Assembly (NCBI GenBank): GCA_945859605.1
Contig: OX243812.1
Span: forward strand, 528,710-592,709
Direction: 5' to 3'
DNA from: Lumbricus rubellus
Taxonomy: Eukaryota; Annelida; Clitellata; Crassiclitellata; Lumbricidae
DNA: 64,000 bases
The notes below the pieces were generated by a model. That model was not told where the DNA came from, made no database searches, and saw nothing but the letters and a program-made list of their open reading frames with translations. Below are positions 53,917-63,875 of this stretch, in pieces (the first letter of the stretch is position 1; every line of letters begins with the position of its first letter). The position numbers were made by a program, and so were the translations under genes.

Positions 53917-54229
53917 AAGTAAATCCATTCTGTGTAATTCTTCTTCTTTACCTTCCATTGCCTTCTCTTTCTCATCGTTTGGTGAGCATTGAAAATCGAC
54001 AAATTAAATTATTTTTCCTCAAAGTTTGCATTCTCTCTGATCTGAAAACATTATTAAACAGCTCAATGTTATCTGATGACGAAGAGTCAATCAATGGATT
54101 CAATGGCTGTGCATTTAATTAGTGGTGACGAACAATTGTTTGTAGCGTTCAACGCTTTATTATGATTTGTTTAAATTCCAATCCATAATTCCAATCCTGT
54201 CTATCAACCTGTTTCCGTTCTTCTACTGT

Positions 54230-54918
54230 TCGCTATGCTTGATGAAGAACTTAGTTTCTCAAAACATGTCAACCAGCTGACTCGTGGCTGTTACTACCAA
54301 ATTCGTCAGCTACGGGTCATCTCTCGCTCCTTATCAGAGAACTCTGCTGCTACCCTTGTTCATGCTTTTGTCACCAGCCGCTTGGACTACTGTTGCTCTA
54401 TTCTGGTTGGTTTGCCTCTATTATTGATATCCCGACTTGACCGTGTTCTTCGGTCTGCAGCCCGGCTAATTGGTCGAATTCCCAAATATGCCTCCGTTTC
54501 ATCTTACATTCGTGATACTCTACACTGGCTCCCTATCTCACAGCGCATCGAATACAGAATTGCTTCACTGGTTTGGCGTTGTCTCTTTGGCTGTGCCCCG
54601 ACTTATCTGTGTGAACTCTGCTGTCCAATATCTGTTGTCCTTTCTCGCAGAGCCCTTCGCTCTGCCTCTAGTGGTAAGCTTTTGGTCTCGCGTGTTGAAA
54701 CATCAACCTGTCAGCGTCGTGCTTTCTCAGTTGTAGGTCCTTCTGTCTGGAATAGTCTCCCGTTGCAGATGCGCCTGCTGCCTAGGGTCGACTCGTCAGT
54801 GTTCTACAAGCTCCTTAAGACTTTTTTGTTTCACCATGGTTGGACTGGGAGCGCTTCTGAGTGGATTTCTTGAAGAGGTGCTATATAAATTCTTGAAATG
54901 AATGAATGAATGAATAGT
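54230..54918 (+). mobile_element. CR1/L2-type LINE, 3' fragment
   Basis: One open frame (54235-54873) reads LDEELSFSKHVNQLTR, SRLDYCCSILVGLP, LHWLPISQRIEYRI and VGPSVWNSLP, the C-terminal third of reverse transcriptase ORFs of the CR1/L2/Jockey group. The 3' UTR is only about 25 bp (CTTGAAGAGGTGCTATATAA) and ends in GAAT repeats (54897-54917), as in L2/CR1 elements. It is 5'-truncated but without internal stops, so a recent insertion. Confidence 0.88.
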
Positions 54919-54973
54919 ATGATCTGTTCGCATTGTCCACTTAAACATTACTTGACTGTTTTATCTGTTTTAG

Positions 54974-55089
54974 TATGGAACCTGGACGAACTGCAGACTG
55001 CACTCAATCCGATATTGGACAAACTGTTCTGTCTCGATGAAGCATTGCCGTTCCGAGAACCTGTTGATGCCATTGCGCTCGGAATATTT
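54974..55089 (+). CDS. CREBBP: CBP/p300 exon: bromodomain helix Z
   Basis: Encodes WNLDELQTALNPILDKLFCL, then PFREPVDAIALGIF, helix Z and ZA-loop start of the bromodomain (human counterpart: ...LYRQDPESLPFRQPVDPQLLGIP). It enters phase 1 and exits phase 0 before GTAAGC at 55090. Confidence 0.93.
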
Positions 55090-55242
55090 GTAAGCCTCAG
55101 AATTATTTCGTCTCAGACTATCTCCTCTGTCTTTGGGATAGAAATTTCCATGATATCATTAATTCAGACGTTTCCAGTCTGTACTGTAATTGAAAGATTG
55201 CCATATCATTAACGATATCTGTCCTGTTTTTTCTTTTTTTGG

Positions 55243-55992
55243 GATTACCATGATATCATTAAGGATATCTGTCGTGTTTCTTCTTTCTTTAGGATTACCA
55301 TGATATCATTAAGGATATCTGTCGTGTTTCTTCTTTCTTTAGGATTACCATGATATCATTAAGGATATCTGTCGTGTTTCTTCTTTCTTTAGGATTACCA
55401 TGATATCATTAAGGATATCTGTCGTGTTTCTTCTTTCTTTAGGATTACCATTATATCCTTAAGGATATGTGTCGTATTTCTTCTTTCTTTAGGATTACCA
55501 TGATATCATTAAGGATATCTGTCGTGTTTCTTCTTTCTTTAGGATTACCATGATATCATTAAGGATATCTGTCGTGTTTCTTCTTTCTTTAGGATTACCA
55601 TTATATCCTTAAGGATATGTGTCGTATTTCTTCTTTCTTTAGGATTACCATGATATCATTAAGGATATCTGTCGTGTTTCTTCTTTCTTTAGGATTACCA
55701 TGATATCATTAAGGATATCTGTCGTGTTTCTTCTTTCTTTAGGATTACCATGATATCATTAAGGATATCTGTCGTGTTTCTTCTTTCTTTAGGATTACCA
55801 TGATATCATTAAGGATATCTGTCGTGTTTCTTCTTTCTTTAGGATTACCATGATGTCATTAAGGATATCTGTCGTGTTTCTTCTTTCTTTAGGATTACCA
55901 TGATATCATTAAGGATATCTGTCGTGTCTCTTCTTTCTTTAGGATTACCATGATATCATTAAGGATATCTGTCGTGTTTCTTCTGTCTTTAG
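55243..55992 (+). repeat. 50-bp array spanning the 3' splice junction of the main bromodomain exon
   Basis: Exactly 15 upstream copies (750 bp = 15 x 50). Each has exon start GATTACCATGATATCATT, a link AAGGATATCTGTCGTG, and the intron end TTTCTTCTTTCTTTAG. The first copy has GG in place of the acceptor AG. Two copies share TTATATCC and CGTATTTC variants exactly 150 bp apart. The array ends at the true acceptor (55991-55992). Confidence 0.95.
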
Positions 55993-56163
55993 GATTACCA
56001 TGATATCATAAAGCATCCAATCGATCTGTCGACTATTCGTGGTAAACTTGAGTCTGGAAGTTACGTTCATCCGTGGCAATTCATTGATGACATCAATCTG
56101 ATGTTTGATAACGCTTGGCTGTACAATCGTAAGACATCCAAAGTTTACAAGTTCTGTTCTAAG
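55993..56163 (+). CDS. CREBBP: CBP/p300 exon: bromodomain core
   Basis: 57 codons, phase 0-0: DYHDIIKHPIDLSTIRGKLE, then WQFIDDINLMFDNAWLYNRK, then TSKVYKFCSK. It contains the acetyl-lysine binding Asn (in YNRKTS) and the conserved Tyr of the ZA loop (DYHDII). It directs CBP to acetylated histones. The donor is GTAAGT at 56164. Confidence 0.96.
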
Positions 56164-56742
56164 GTAAGTTTATCTTCCTTGCAGACTGTATTCTATTGTT
56201 TGTGGGTCAGAGTAGTAAAGGTTCTTTAGAAGTTAATGTCTCTGAATGACTTCTATTACGCTAAACCTGCGCAAGGCCGCTTCACGAGTTGTCTTTTCAT
56301 GTGAAACTATTCTGATTAAAGTCTGAGTGAATGAAGCGTTAATTGTGAAATTGTGAAGAAATAGGTATCACTCATGATAGATGATATGTAGGGTATTTAG
56401 CCGTTTCTAACACCAGCCATGGTCATGTGTTGAGTAAAAAAAGACATGATTTCAGTCTTGGAATCTACTTCCATTCATTCATAAGATAAGTAAGACAAAG
56501 ATGACCTGAAGAGAAAATTAATTCAGGGTCGCTCTACATGTACATGTATGTATGATGCTGCTGATTGCATGTAATGTCGGCAGCCTAACAGTCAGCCAAG
56601 CAAAATGTAGAGAGAACTTCTGCAGAAGAATCTAAAGACTCTGCAAATAGTTGTGATGAGTGTTGTCCCTGTTGTGACAGTGTTGTGCGTTTGTGAAGAG
56701 ATGTTGACTTAAGATGTTGTCTTGGTTTGTGTTTGCTGACAG
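56164..56742 (+). other. CBP intron
   Basis: Unique sequence with no recognised element. The acceptor is TGCTGACAG at 56742. Confidence 0.6.
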
Positions 56743-56900
56743 TTGGCCGAAGTGTTTGAGTCAACCATCGACGCAGTCATGCAGACGCTCGGCTTCTGTT
56801 GCGGCCGTCGCTACGTCTTCTCGCCACAAGTTCTCTGCTGCTTTGGAAAGCAACTGTGCACGATTCCAAGAGATACCATCTACTACAACTACCAAGACAG
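56743..56900 (+). CDS. CREBBP: CBP/p300 exon: bromodomain end and RING start
   Basis: LAEVFESTIDAVMQTLGFCC is bromodomain helix C; GRRYVFSPQVLCCFGKQLC, then TIPRDTIYYNYQDR begins the discontinuous RING/PHD (CH2) region. It enters phase 0 and exits phase 2 before GTTAAC. Confidence 0.95.
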
Positions 56901-58323
56901 GTTAACATCATACACCAAATACTGTCTGTCTGTCTTTCATGAGAGACGGATTCAGTCTTGTCTGTCTGTCTCTCATGAGAGACAGATTCAGTCTTGTCTG
57001 TCTGGTCATGAGAGACAGATTCAGTCTTGTCTGGCTGTCTCTCATGAGAGACAGATTCAGTCTTGTCTGTCTGGTCATGAGAGACAGATTCAGTCTTGTC
57101 TGTCTGTTCATGAGAGACAGTTTTAGTTTTGTCTGTCGGTCTGGTCATTTGAGACAGATTCAGTCTTGTCTGTCTGTTCATGAGAGACAGATTCAGTCTT
57201 GTCTGTCTGTCTTTCATGAGAGACAGATTCAGTCTGTCTTGTCTGTCTGTCTCTCATGAAATGCAATTATTTTTACTATTGATTCAAGATTCAAAGTAGT
57301 CTTCAGCTGAGCATGTCATTAATTTATGACACCAATCTATTTCTGACCATTGCATCATCATATGAGGGAAAGCTCAAGTCAGCTGATCTGCTCTTCTGCT
57401 TCTACTTATTGTGAACCTAATTAAGAAAACGATGGTGGATGTGACAGAGAGATATGACGGAGAATAACATTAGGAAAGACGGCAGCAAAAGGACTGGAGA
57501 AAATATGGAAAGATAAATAATTAAACATTTGAACCTGATGACGAATACAAGAATTGTAAAGGCAATGATATTCTCGGTGCTGCTGTATGGTTGTGAAATG
57601 CGGGCAAAAACAAAGGCCTTAGAAAAGAAAATCGATGCTTGAGAATTGTGGATTTGGGGAAGGTATTGAGAACTTCATGGATTGAAAAAACCCAAATGAA
57701 TCCATATTACAAGAGATAGGACAGTCAAGAGGGAATATGTCATTGGGACAGAGAGTGGCAAGGCAGAAGATGGCGTTCTTCGGACATGTGATGCGAGCAA
57801 ATGGCTTGGAAAAGGAGATGATGCTGGCCTGCGGAGAGGGAAAAAGGAGGAGAGGGAAAAAGGAGGAGAGGACGCCCAAGAAGGAGGTGGATGAAGGAAA
57901 TACACGAGAGAACGAAGATGAACTGAGAGGAACTGAGAGACGCGACGGAAGATCGTAATACGTGGAGAACGTTGACCATTGCAGTCGTTAAGGTTCAAAG
58001 AATCGACGGCACAAGGTGTGACTCAGTGAAATTGCTAATTAAAAGTAGAATCAACGAAGAGAGTATATCACGGTTATTGTTCTACTTAGATTTAATTATC
58101 ATTATTAAGATTCTCCACTCTGTGTCATATATATATCTAAAATTTCATTTGTTTTGAGTATGTAATCAGTTCTCGTTCGTTTTCTGCTGTTGACCAAAAG
58201 ATATTTTTAGTACCCCCCTCCTTAGTCTCAGTTTAGCATTTCTTGGTCAAAAGATGTTTCGAAATGTGATGTAAACGAGATTCTTACTTTAAAGAAAATT
58301 AATATTTTTCGTTTCATTTTCAG
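56901..58323 (+). other. CBP intron with TCATGAGAGACAG repeats and LINE relic
   Basis: Bases 56930-57265 carry about eleven copies of a 25-33 bp unit with CATGAGAGACAGATTCAGTC. A LINE relic lies at 57430-58010. The rest is unique. Confidence 0.75.
57430..58010 (+). mobile_element. Decayed LINE 3' relic (endonuclease-RT C-terminus)
   Basis: Segments in shifting frames read VKAMIFSVLLYGCEM, MAFFGHVMRANGLEKEM, RWMKEIHERTKMN, LRDATEDRNTWRTL and VVKVQRIDGTRCD. This is the order seen in the C-terminal part of non-LTR endonuclease/RT ORFs. Several stops and frameshifts show that it is dead. It is the same broad class as the minus-strand relic at 8390-8556. Confidence 0.8.
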
Positions 58324-58404
58324 ATACATTTACTGTGAGAAATGCTTCAATGATTTGCGTGGTGATGACGTGGAAATGGCTGATGACCCGTCCCAACCAG
58401 GACT
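58324..58404 (+). CDS. CREBBP: CBP/p300 exon: RING-region segment
   Basis: YIYCEKCFNDLRGDDVEMAD, then DPSQPG, matching the CEKCFNEIQGxxVxLxDDPSQPQ stretch of CBP. Phase 2 in and out. The donor GTAAGT is followed at once by a CA dinucleotide tract of about 55 bp (58412-58470). Confidence 0.95.
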
Positions 58405-58413
58405 GTAAGTAAC

Positions 58414-58472
<59 letters not shown>

Positions 58473-58715
58473 TTCGTATTTTTGTGAGGACTTCCATTCA
58501 GACTCTCATCTGTCTTCGCTTGTTTATAAGTAAATGTATTCTTATTCCACATTCCGATGTACAGGGTGGCTCAAAAAATGTACATCGGATAATATGCAAT
58601 ATCTTCACAATCGATTGAAAATTTTCTTCAAAAATTTCCAATTTGCAGGGGAATGAATTTCAACAATCCCTGAAAGTTTCAATTAAAACTTGTTGTTTGT
58701 GTTGTTTATTTCCAG

Positions 58716-58772
58716 CAAAATCAAAAAGGAACAGTTTGTGAAAGAGAAGAACGACAAGCTCGACTACGAACA
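58716..58772 (+). CDS. CREBBP: CBP/p300 57-bp exon before the PHD finger
   Basis: KIKKEQFVKEKNDKLDYE, matching ISKDQFxKKKNDTLDPE of vertebrate CBP. Phase 2 in and out. The acceptor is TTATTTCCAG and the donor GTAAGA. Confidence 0.94.
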
Positions 58773-58809
58773 GTAAGATTCTCTTCTGCCGATCTCTCTT
58801 CGGTTCTGA

Positions 58810-60060
58810 CAATGATCATCTGACGATTGCAATAATCAACGCGGTTGTGTTGATCAATAATCATCTGAATCCATTGATCATCTGACGATTGCAATAATCA
58901 ACGCGGTTGTGTTGATCTATCATCTGAATTCGTTGATCATCTGACGATTGCAATAATCAATGCGGTTGTGTTGATCTATCATCTGAATCCATTGATCATC
59001 TGACGATTGCAATAATCAATGCGGTTGTGTTGATCTATCATCTGAATCCATTGATCATCTGACGATTGCAATAATCAATGCGGTTGTGTTGATCAATAAT
59101 CATCTGAATCCATTGATCATCTGACGATTGCAATAATCAACGCGGTTGTGTTGATCTATCATCTGAATTCGTTGATCATCTGACGATTGCAATAATCAAT
59201 GCGGTTGTGTTGATCTATCATCTGAATCCATTGATCATCTGACGATTGCAATAATCAACGCGGTTGTGTTGATCTATCATCTGAATCCATTGATCATCTG
59301 ACGATTGCAATAATCAATGCGGTTGTGTTGATCAATCATCTGAATCCATTGATCATCTGACGATTGCAATAATCAACGCGGTTGTGTTGATCTATCATCT
59401 GAATCCATTGATCATCTGACGATTGCAATAATCAATGCGGTTGTGTTGATCAATAATCATCTGAATCCATTGATCATCTGACGATTGCAATAATCAATGC
59501 GGTTGTGTTGATCTATCATCTGAATCCATTGATCATCTGACGATTGCAATAATCAACGCGGTTGTGTTGATCTATCATCTGAATCCATTGATCATCTGAC
59601 GATTGCAATAATCAATGCGGTTGTGTTGATCTATCATCTGAATCCATTGATCATCTGACGATTGCAATAATCAACGCGGTTGTGTTGATCTATCATCTGA
59701 ATCCATTGATCATCTGACGATTGCAATAATCAATGCGGTTGTGTTGATCAATCATCTGAATCCATTGATCATCTGACGATTGCAATAATCAACGCGGTTG
59801 TGTTGATCTATCATCTGAATCCATTGATCATCTGACGATTGCAATAATCAATGCGGTTGTGTTGATCAATAATCATCTGAATCCATTGATCATCTGACGA
59901 TTGCAATAATCAATGCGGTTGTGTTGATCTATCATCTGAATTCGTTGATCATCTGACGATTGCAATAATCAACGCGGTTGTGTTGATCTATCATCTGAAT
60001 CCATTGATCATCTGACGATTGCACTAATCAATGCGGTTGTGTTGATCTATCATCTGAATC
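58810..60060. repeat. About 59-bp minisatellite
   Basis: Roughly 21 copies of a 59-62 bp unit containing TCATCTGACGATTGCAATAA and GCGGTTGTGTTGATC. Copies differ in GATCTATC versus GATCAATAATC and in CCATTGATC versus TCGTTGATC, giving alternating higher-order patterns. No coding potential. Confidence 0.95.
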
Positions 60061-60194
60061 GTCTTTACTTCATCTCTTCACTTACAAGTTCAATGTTTTC
60101 TGTCTCTGCTGCTAATTAATTGCTCTACTTACATGTTAAGAGATTCTCTTGAATTTTGTCATAGTTTTGCCGTTGTTATTTTCAGTTATGGATG

Positions 60195-61772
60195 GTCCTC
60201 CACCCATCCTCACATCCACCTCCACCCATCCTCACATCCACCTCCACCCTTTCCAACATCCACCTCCACCCATCCTCACATCCACCTCCACCCTTCCCAA
60301 CATCCACCTCCACCCATCCTCACATCCACCTCCACCCTTCCCCACATCCACCTCCACCCATCCTCACATCCACCTCCACCCATCCCCACATCCACCTCCA
60401 CCCTTCCCCACATCCACCTCCACCCATCTTCACATCCACCTCCACCCTTCTCCACATCCACCTCCACCCATCCTCACATCCACCTCCACCCTTCCCCACA
60501 TCCACCTCCACCCATCCTCACATCCACCTCCACCCATCCTCACATCCACCTCCACCCTTCCCACATCCACCTCCACCCATCCTCACATCCACCTCCACCC
60601 AACCTCACATCCACCTCCACCCATCCTCACATCCACCTCCACCCTTCCCCACATCCACCTCCACCCATCCTCACATCCACCTCCACCCTTCCCCACATCC
60701 ACCTCCACCCATCCTCACATCCACCTCCACCCATCCTCACATCCACCTCCACCCTTCCCCACATCCACCTCCACCCATCCTCACATCCACCTCCACCCTT
60801 CCCCACATCCACCTCCACCCATCCTCACATCCACCTCCACCCTTCCCCACATCCACCTCCACCCATCCTCACATCCACCTCCACCCTTCCCCACATCCAC
60901 CTCCACCCATCCTCACATCCACCTCCACCCATCCCCACATCCACCTCCACCCATCCTCACATCCACCTCCACCCTTCTTCACATCCACCTCCACCCATCC
61001 TCACATCCACCTCCGCCCATCCTCACATCCACCTCCACCCTTCCCCACATCCACCTCCACCCATCCTCACATCCACCTCCACCCTTCCCCACATCCACCT
61101 CCACCCATCCTCACATCCACCTCCACCCTTCCCCACATCCACCTCCACCCATCCTCACATCCACCTCCACCCTTCCCCACATCCACCTCCACCCATCCTC
61201 ACATCCACCTCCACCCATCCCCACATCCACCTCCACCCATCCTCACATCCACCTCCACCCTTCTTCACATCCACCTCCACCCATCCTCACATCCACCTCC
61301 GCCCATCCTCACATCCACCTCCACCCTTCTTCACATCCACCTCCACCCATCCTCACATCCACCTCCGCCCATCCTCACATCCACCTCCACCCATCCTCAC
61401 ATCCACCTCCACCCTTCTTTTCCTCACATCCACCTCCGCCCATCCTCACATCCACCTCCACCCTTCTTCACATCCACCTCCACCCATCCTCACATCCACC
61501 TCCGCCCATCCTCACATCCACCTCCACCCATCCTCACATCCACCTCCACCCATCCTCACATCCACCTCCACCCATCCTCACATCCACCTCCGCCCATCCT
61601 CACATCCACCTCCACCCTTCTTCACATCCACCTCCACCCATCCTCACATCCACCTCCACCCTTCTTCACATCCACCTCCACCCATCCTCACATCCACCTC
61701 CGCCCATCCTCACATCCACCTCCACCCATCCTCACATCCACCTCCACCCTTCTCCACATCCACCTCAGCAGC
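60195..61772. repeat. 22-bp minisatellite, unit CATCCACCTCCACCCATCCT
   Basis: About 72 copies of a ~22-bp unit, with CTTCC, CATCC, CTTCTT and CGCCC variants. Three + frames remain open for more than 500 codons (Pro/His/Thr/Ser), an artefact of the repeat. The array lies in the CBP intron 58773-62525. Confidence 0.95.
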
Positions 61773-62085
61773 TATAATGTGTATACTGAGCTGGTGGGAA
61801 GATGATACGACAAGTGGGAGGACTAGTCATCCAGCTTCATATGCTGCTTTGTACCCTTGGCTGCTTCATTTTGGCCTCCCTCTTTAGCTGTGCCTGTTCC
61901 CTAGCCCTCACTCTATGACATATTCTATATAAGCAATTGAAAAGTCTGTTCTTTTCGACGTTGCTTTAGTCGGTAGCATCTCTCAGTAGTTAAGAGGTGC
62001 TAGTGTGATGTTCATCTTATGTTAATTTTATGTTACTGTTATATTAATGTGATCTGTGTGCTGCACATGTTGTCTGTTGTATTAG

Positions 62086-62525
62086 GTTTGTTGAATGTGG
62101 CGATTGTCACCGTAAGATGCATAAGATCTGTGTGCTGCACATGTTGTCTGTTCTTTTGTTTGTTGAATGTGGTGATTGTCACCGTAAGATGCATAAGATC
62201 TGTGTGCTGCACATGTTGTCTGTTCTTAGGTTTGTTGAATGTGGCGATTGTCACCGTAAGATGCATAAGATCTGTGTGCTGCACATGTTGTCTGTTGTCT
62301 TAGGTTTGTTGAATGTGGCAATTGTCACCGTAAGATGCATAAGATCTGTGTGCTGCACATGTTGTCTGTTGTCTTAGGCTTGTTGAATGTGGCGATTGTC
62401 ACCGTAAGATGCATAAGATCTGTGTGCTGCACATGTTGTCTGTTGTCTTAGGTTTGTTGAATGTGGCGATTGTCACCGTAAGATGCATAAGATCTGTGTG
62501 CTGCACATGTTGTCTGTTGTCTTAG
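62086..62525 (+). repeat. About 73-bp array spanning the 3' splice junction of the PHD exon
   Basis: Six upstream copies (440 bp) of a 71-76 bp unit. Each carries about 58 bases of exon (GTTTGTTGAATGTGGCGATT through CTGCACATG) and an intron end TTGTCTGTTGTCTTAG. One junction has lost its AG (TTCTTTTG). Each exon part includes CACC/GTAAGATG, a donor-like site. The real exon is the seventh copy, at 62526. Confidence 0.95.
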
Positions 62526-62671
62526 GTTTGTTGAATGTGGCGATTGTCACCGTAAGATGCATAAGATCTGTGTGCTGCACATGGAGCAGATCTGGACAGA
62601 CGGATTCTTCTGCGACGCTTGCCTCAACGCAAAGAAGATGCAACGCAAGGACAACAAACACTCAGCCAGAC
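62526..62671 (+). CDS. CREBBP: CBP/p300 exon: PHD finger
   Basis: FVECGDCHRKMHKICVLHME, then QIWTDGFFCDACLN: a C4HC3-type PHD half with the Cys/His ligands CxxC, H, C, H, CxxC, matching PFVDCKECGRKMHQICVLH of human CBP. It enters phase 2 and exits phase 1 before GTAAGA at 62672. The exon start is the last unit of the repeat array. Confidence 0.95.
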
Positions 62672-63539
62672 GTAAGACAATCACTGAAGACAACAATCAA
62701 TGGCATATTCATTATTGTCTCCATCGTCTTGCAACACAAATGATGAGAAAGACCTAAGTTCTAATTTTATCGGCAGATTTTATTTTTTTTATTAGCATTC
62801 CTGTTTTTCCGTTCATCTGTTTTGAAGAATTGCAATCAGATGTTCAACTCTTTTTCTCTTTCTATCATGATGGTGTGGCGGCATTTGTCTGTTCTCAGTT
62901 GATGCCTCTGTAATCTGTATAAATTGGACATCTTCGAGCGTTAGGAGTTATTGATTAAAAACTAACAATAATAACAGTAATAATAATAATAATATGATGA
63001 TGTTCTGATGTTGTTCTCTTTCTTCGTTTCTCTTTCCGTGTAATTTTGATCACATTTCATCTCATTGTTTTGATCACATTTCATCTCATTGTTTTGATCA
63101 CATTTCATCTCATTGTTTTGATCACATTTCATCTCATTGTTTTGATCACATTTCATCTCATTGTTTTGATCACATTTCATCTCATTGTTTTGATTTTTTC
63201 TTCTTGACCTGATTGTGACTTGGTTAGATTTTTGATTCAATTACATCTGGATTTTGTTGTTCCATCAGCCATATCGTCAAATAGTCCTCATCATCGTTGT
63301 GATAGCAGAGCTACTAATTAAGAAATGCATTAGTTGGAGATTGTGATTTCCATCTTAAATAATGTAAGTTGCAGAATAATGAAATTACGAGATTTATCTG
63401 AACTGCAGACTTTTGTATGGGATTTCATTGATTGGCATGAGTCGTGAGTTTGGTTTATTGCATCAATTTTATATAGCTGATGATAAGTTCTGCTCTTCAG
63501 TTCCTGCTGCACGGTGATCTGCTTCTCTTTGCTTCTTAG
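62672..63539 (+). other. CBP intron with 23-bp repeat
   Basis: Bases 63047-63192 hold six copies of a 23-bp unit (TTTTGATCACATTTCATCTC). The rest is unique. The acceptor is TTGCTTCTTAG at 63539. Confidence 0.7.
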
Positions 63540-63834
63540 GTCTTCCAACAACGAAACTGGCGACATATCTGGAGACACGCGTGAATTCACTGCTGAAGCG
63601 AAAGGATTCTGGTTCAGGGGACGTGACAATTCGCGTTCTCTCCTGCTACGACAAAGCCGTGGAAGTGAAGCCCGGAATGAAGGCGCGCTACGTCGTGTCC
63701 GGTGGAATGCCGGAGAACATTCCGTATCGAGTGAAAGCGATATTCGCGTTTGAAGAGATCGATGGAGTCGACGTCTGCTTCTTCGGAATGCACGTTCAGG
63801 AATATGGATCGGATTGCTATGCGACAAACGCCAG
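63540..63834 (+). CDS. CREBBP: CBP/p300 exon: start of HAT domain
   Basis: RLPTTKLATYLETRVNSLLK, VEVKPGMKARYVVSGG and FAFEEIDGVDVCFFGMHVQE, then YGSDC form the N-terminal part of the KAT11 acetyltransferase fold, nearly identical to human CBP in the last block. It enters phase 1 and exits phase 2 before GTGAGT at 63835. The acetyl-CoA site and substrate loop are encoded beyond the window. Confidence 0.97.
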
Positions 63835-63875
63835 GTGAGTGAGGAATGATGATGATGGTGGTGGTGAGGGTTATG

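Larger units (their letters stand above)
35395..54973 (+). other. 19.6 kb CBP intron hosting satellite, Polinton and LINE
   Basis: Donor GTAAAT at 35395, acceptor CTGTTTTAG at 54973. From 35395 to 35700 the sequence is unique apart from one end-repeat of the DNA element seen at 32664-33686. Then come the satellite, the Polinton (minus-strand genes, mostly opposite to CBP), residual satellite, about 310 bp of unique DNA and a LINE fragment. Confidence 0.85.
13901..63834 (+). other. CREBBP: CBP/p300 histone acetyltransferase gene (visible part, 5' complete, 3' cut by window)
   Basis: Transcriptional co-activator and lysine acetyltransferase of the nucleus. Sixteen exons chain in phase from the ATG at 13935 to 63834, giving about 1,575 codons. 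Order: N-terminal basic start and LxxLL box, TAZ1 zinc domain, KIX, Ser/Gln/Pro and acidic linker, bromodomain, RING/PHD, HAT N-terminus. The rest of the HAT, ZZ, TAZ2 and the C-terminal tail must lie beyond 64000. Several exon junctions (for example inside KIX helix 1 and before GIxDYxDI of the bromodomain) agree with the vertebrate gene. Introns are inflated by satellites and mobile elements; one of 19.6 kb contains a Polinton. A vertebrate-style CBP versus p300 distinction does not apply outside vertebrates, so the symbol means the family. Confidence 0.93.

Noticed and set aside
60133..61887. Three overlapping Pro/His/Thr/Ser ORFs of 537-584 codons, preceded by TTTTCAG and ATG
   Set aside because: A 22-bp minisatellite keeps all + frames open, the segment is inside a CBP intron, and neither phase nor domain supports an exon.
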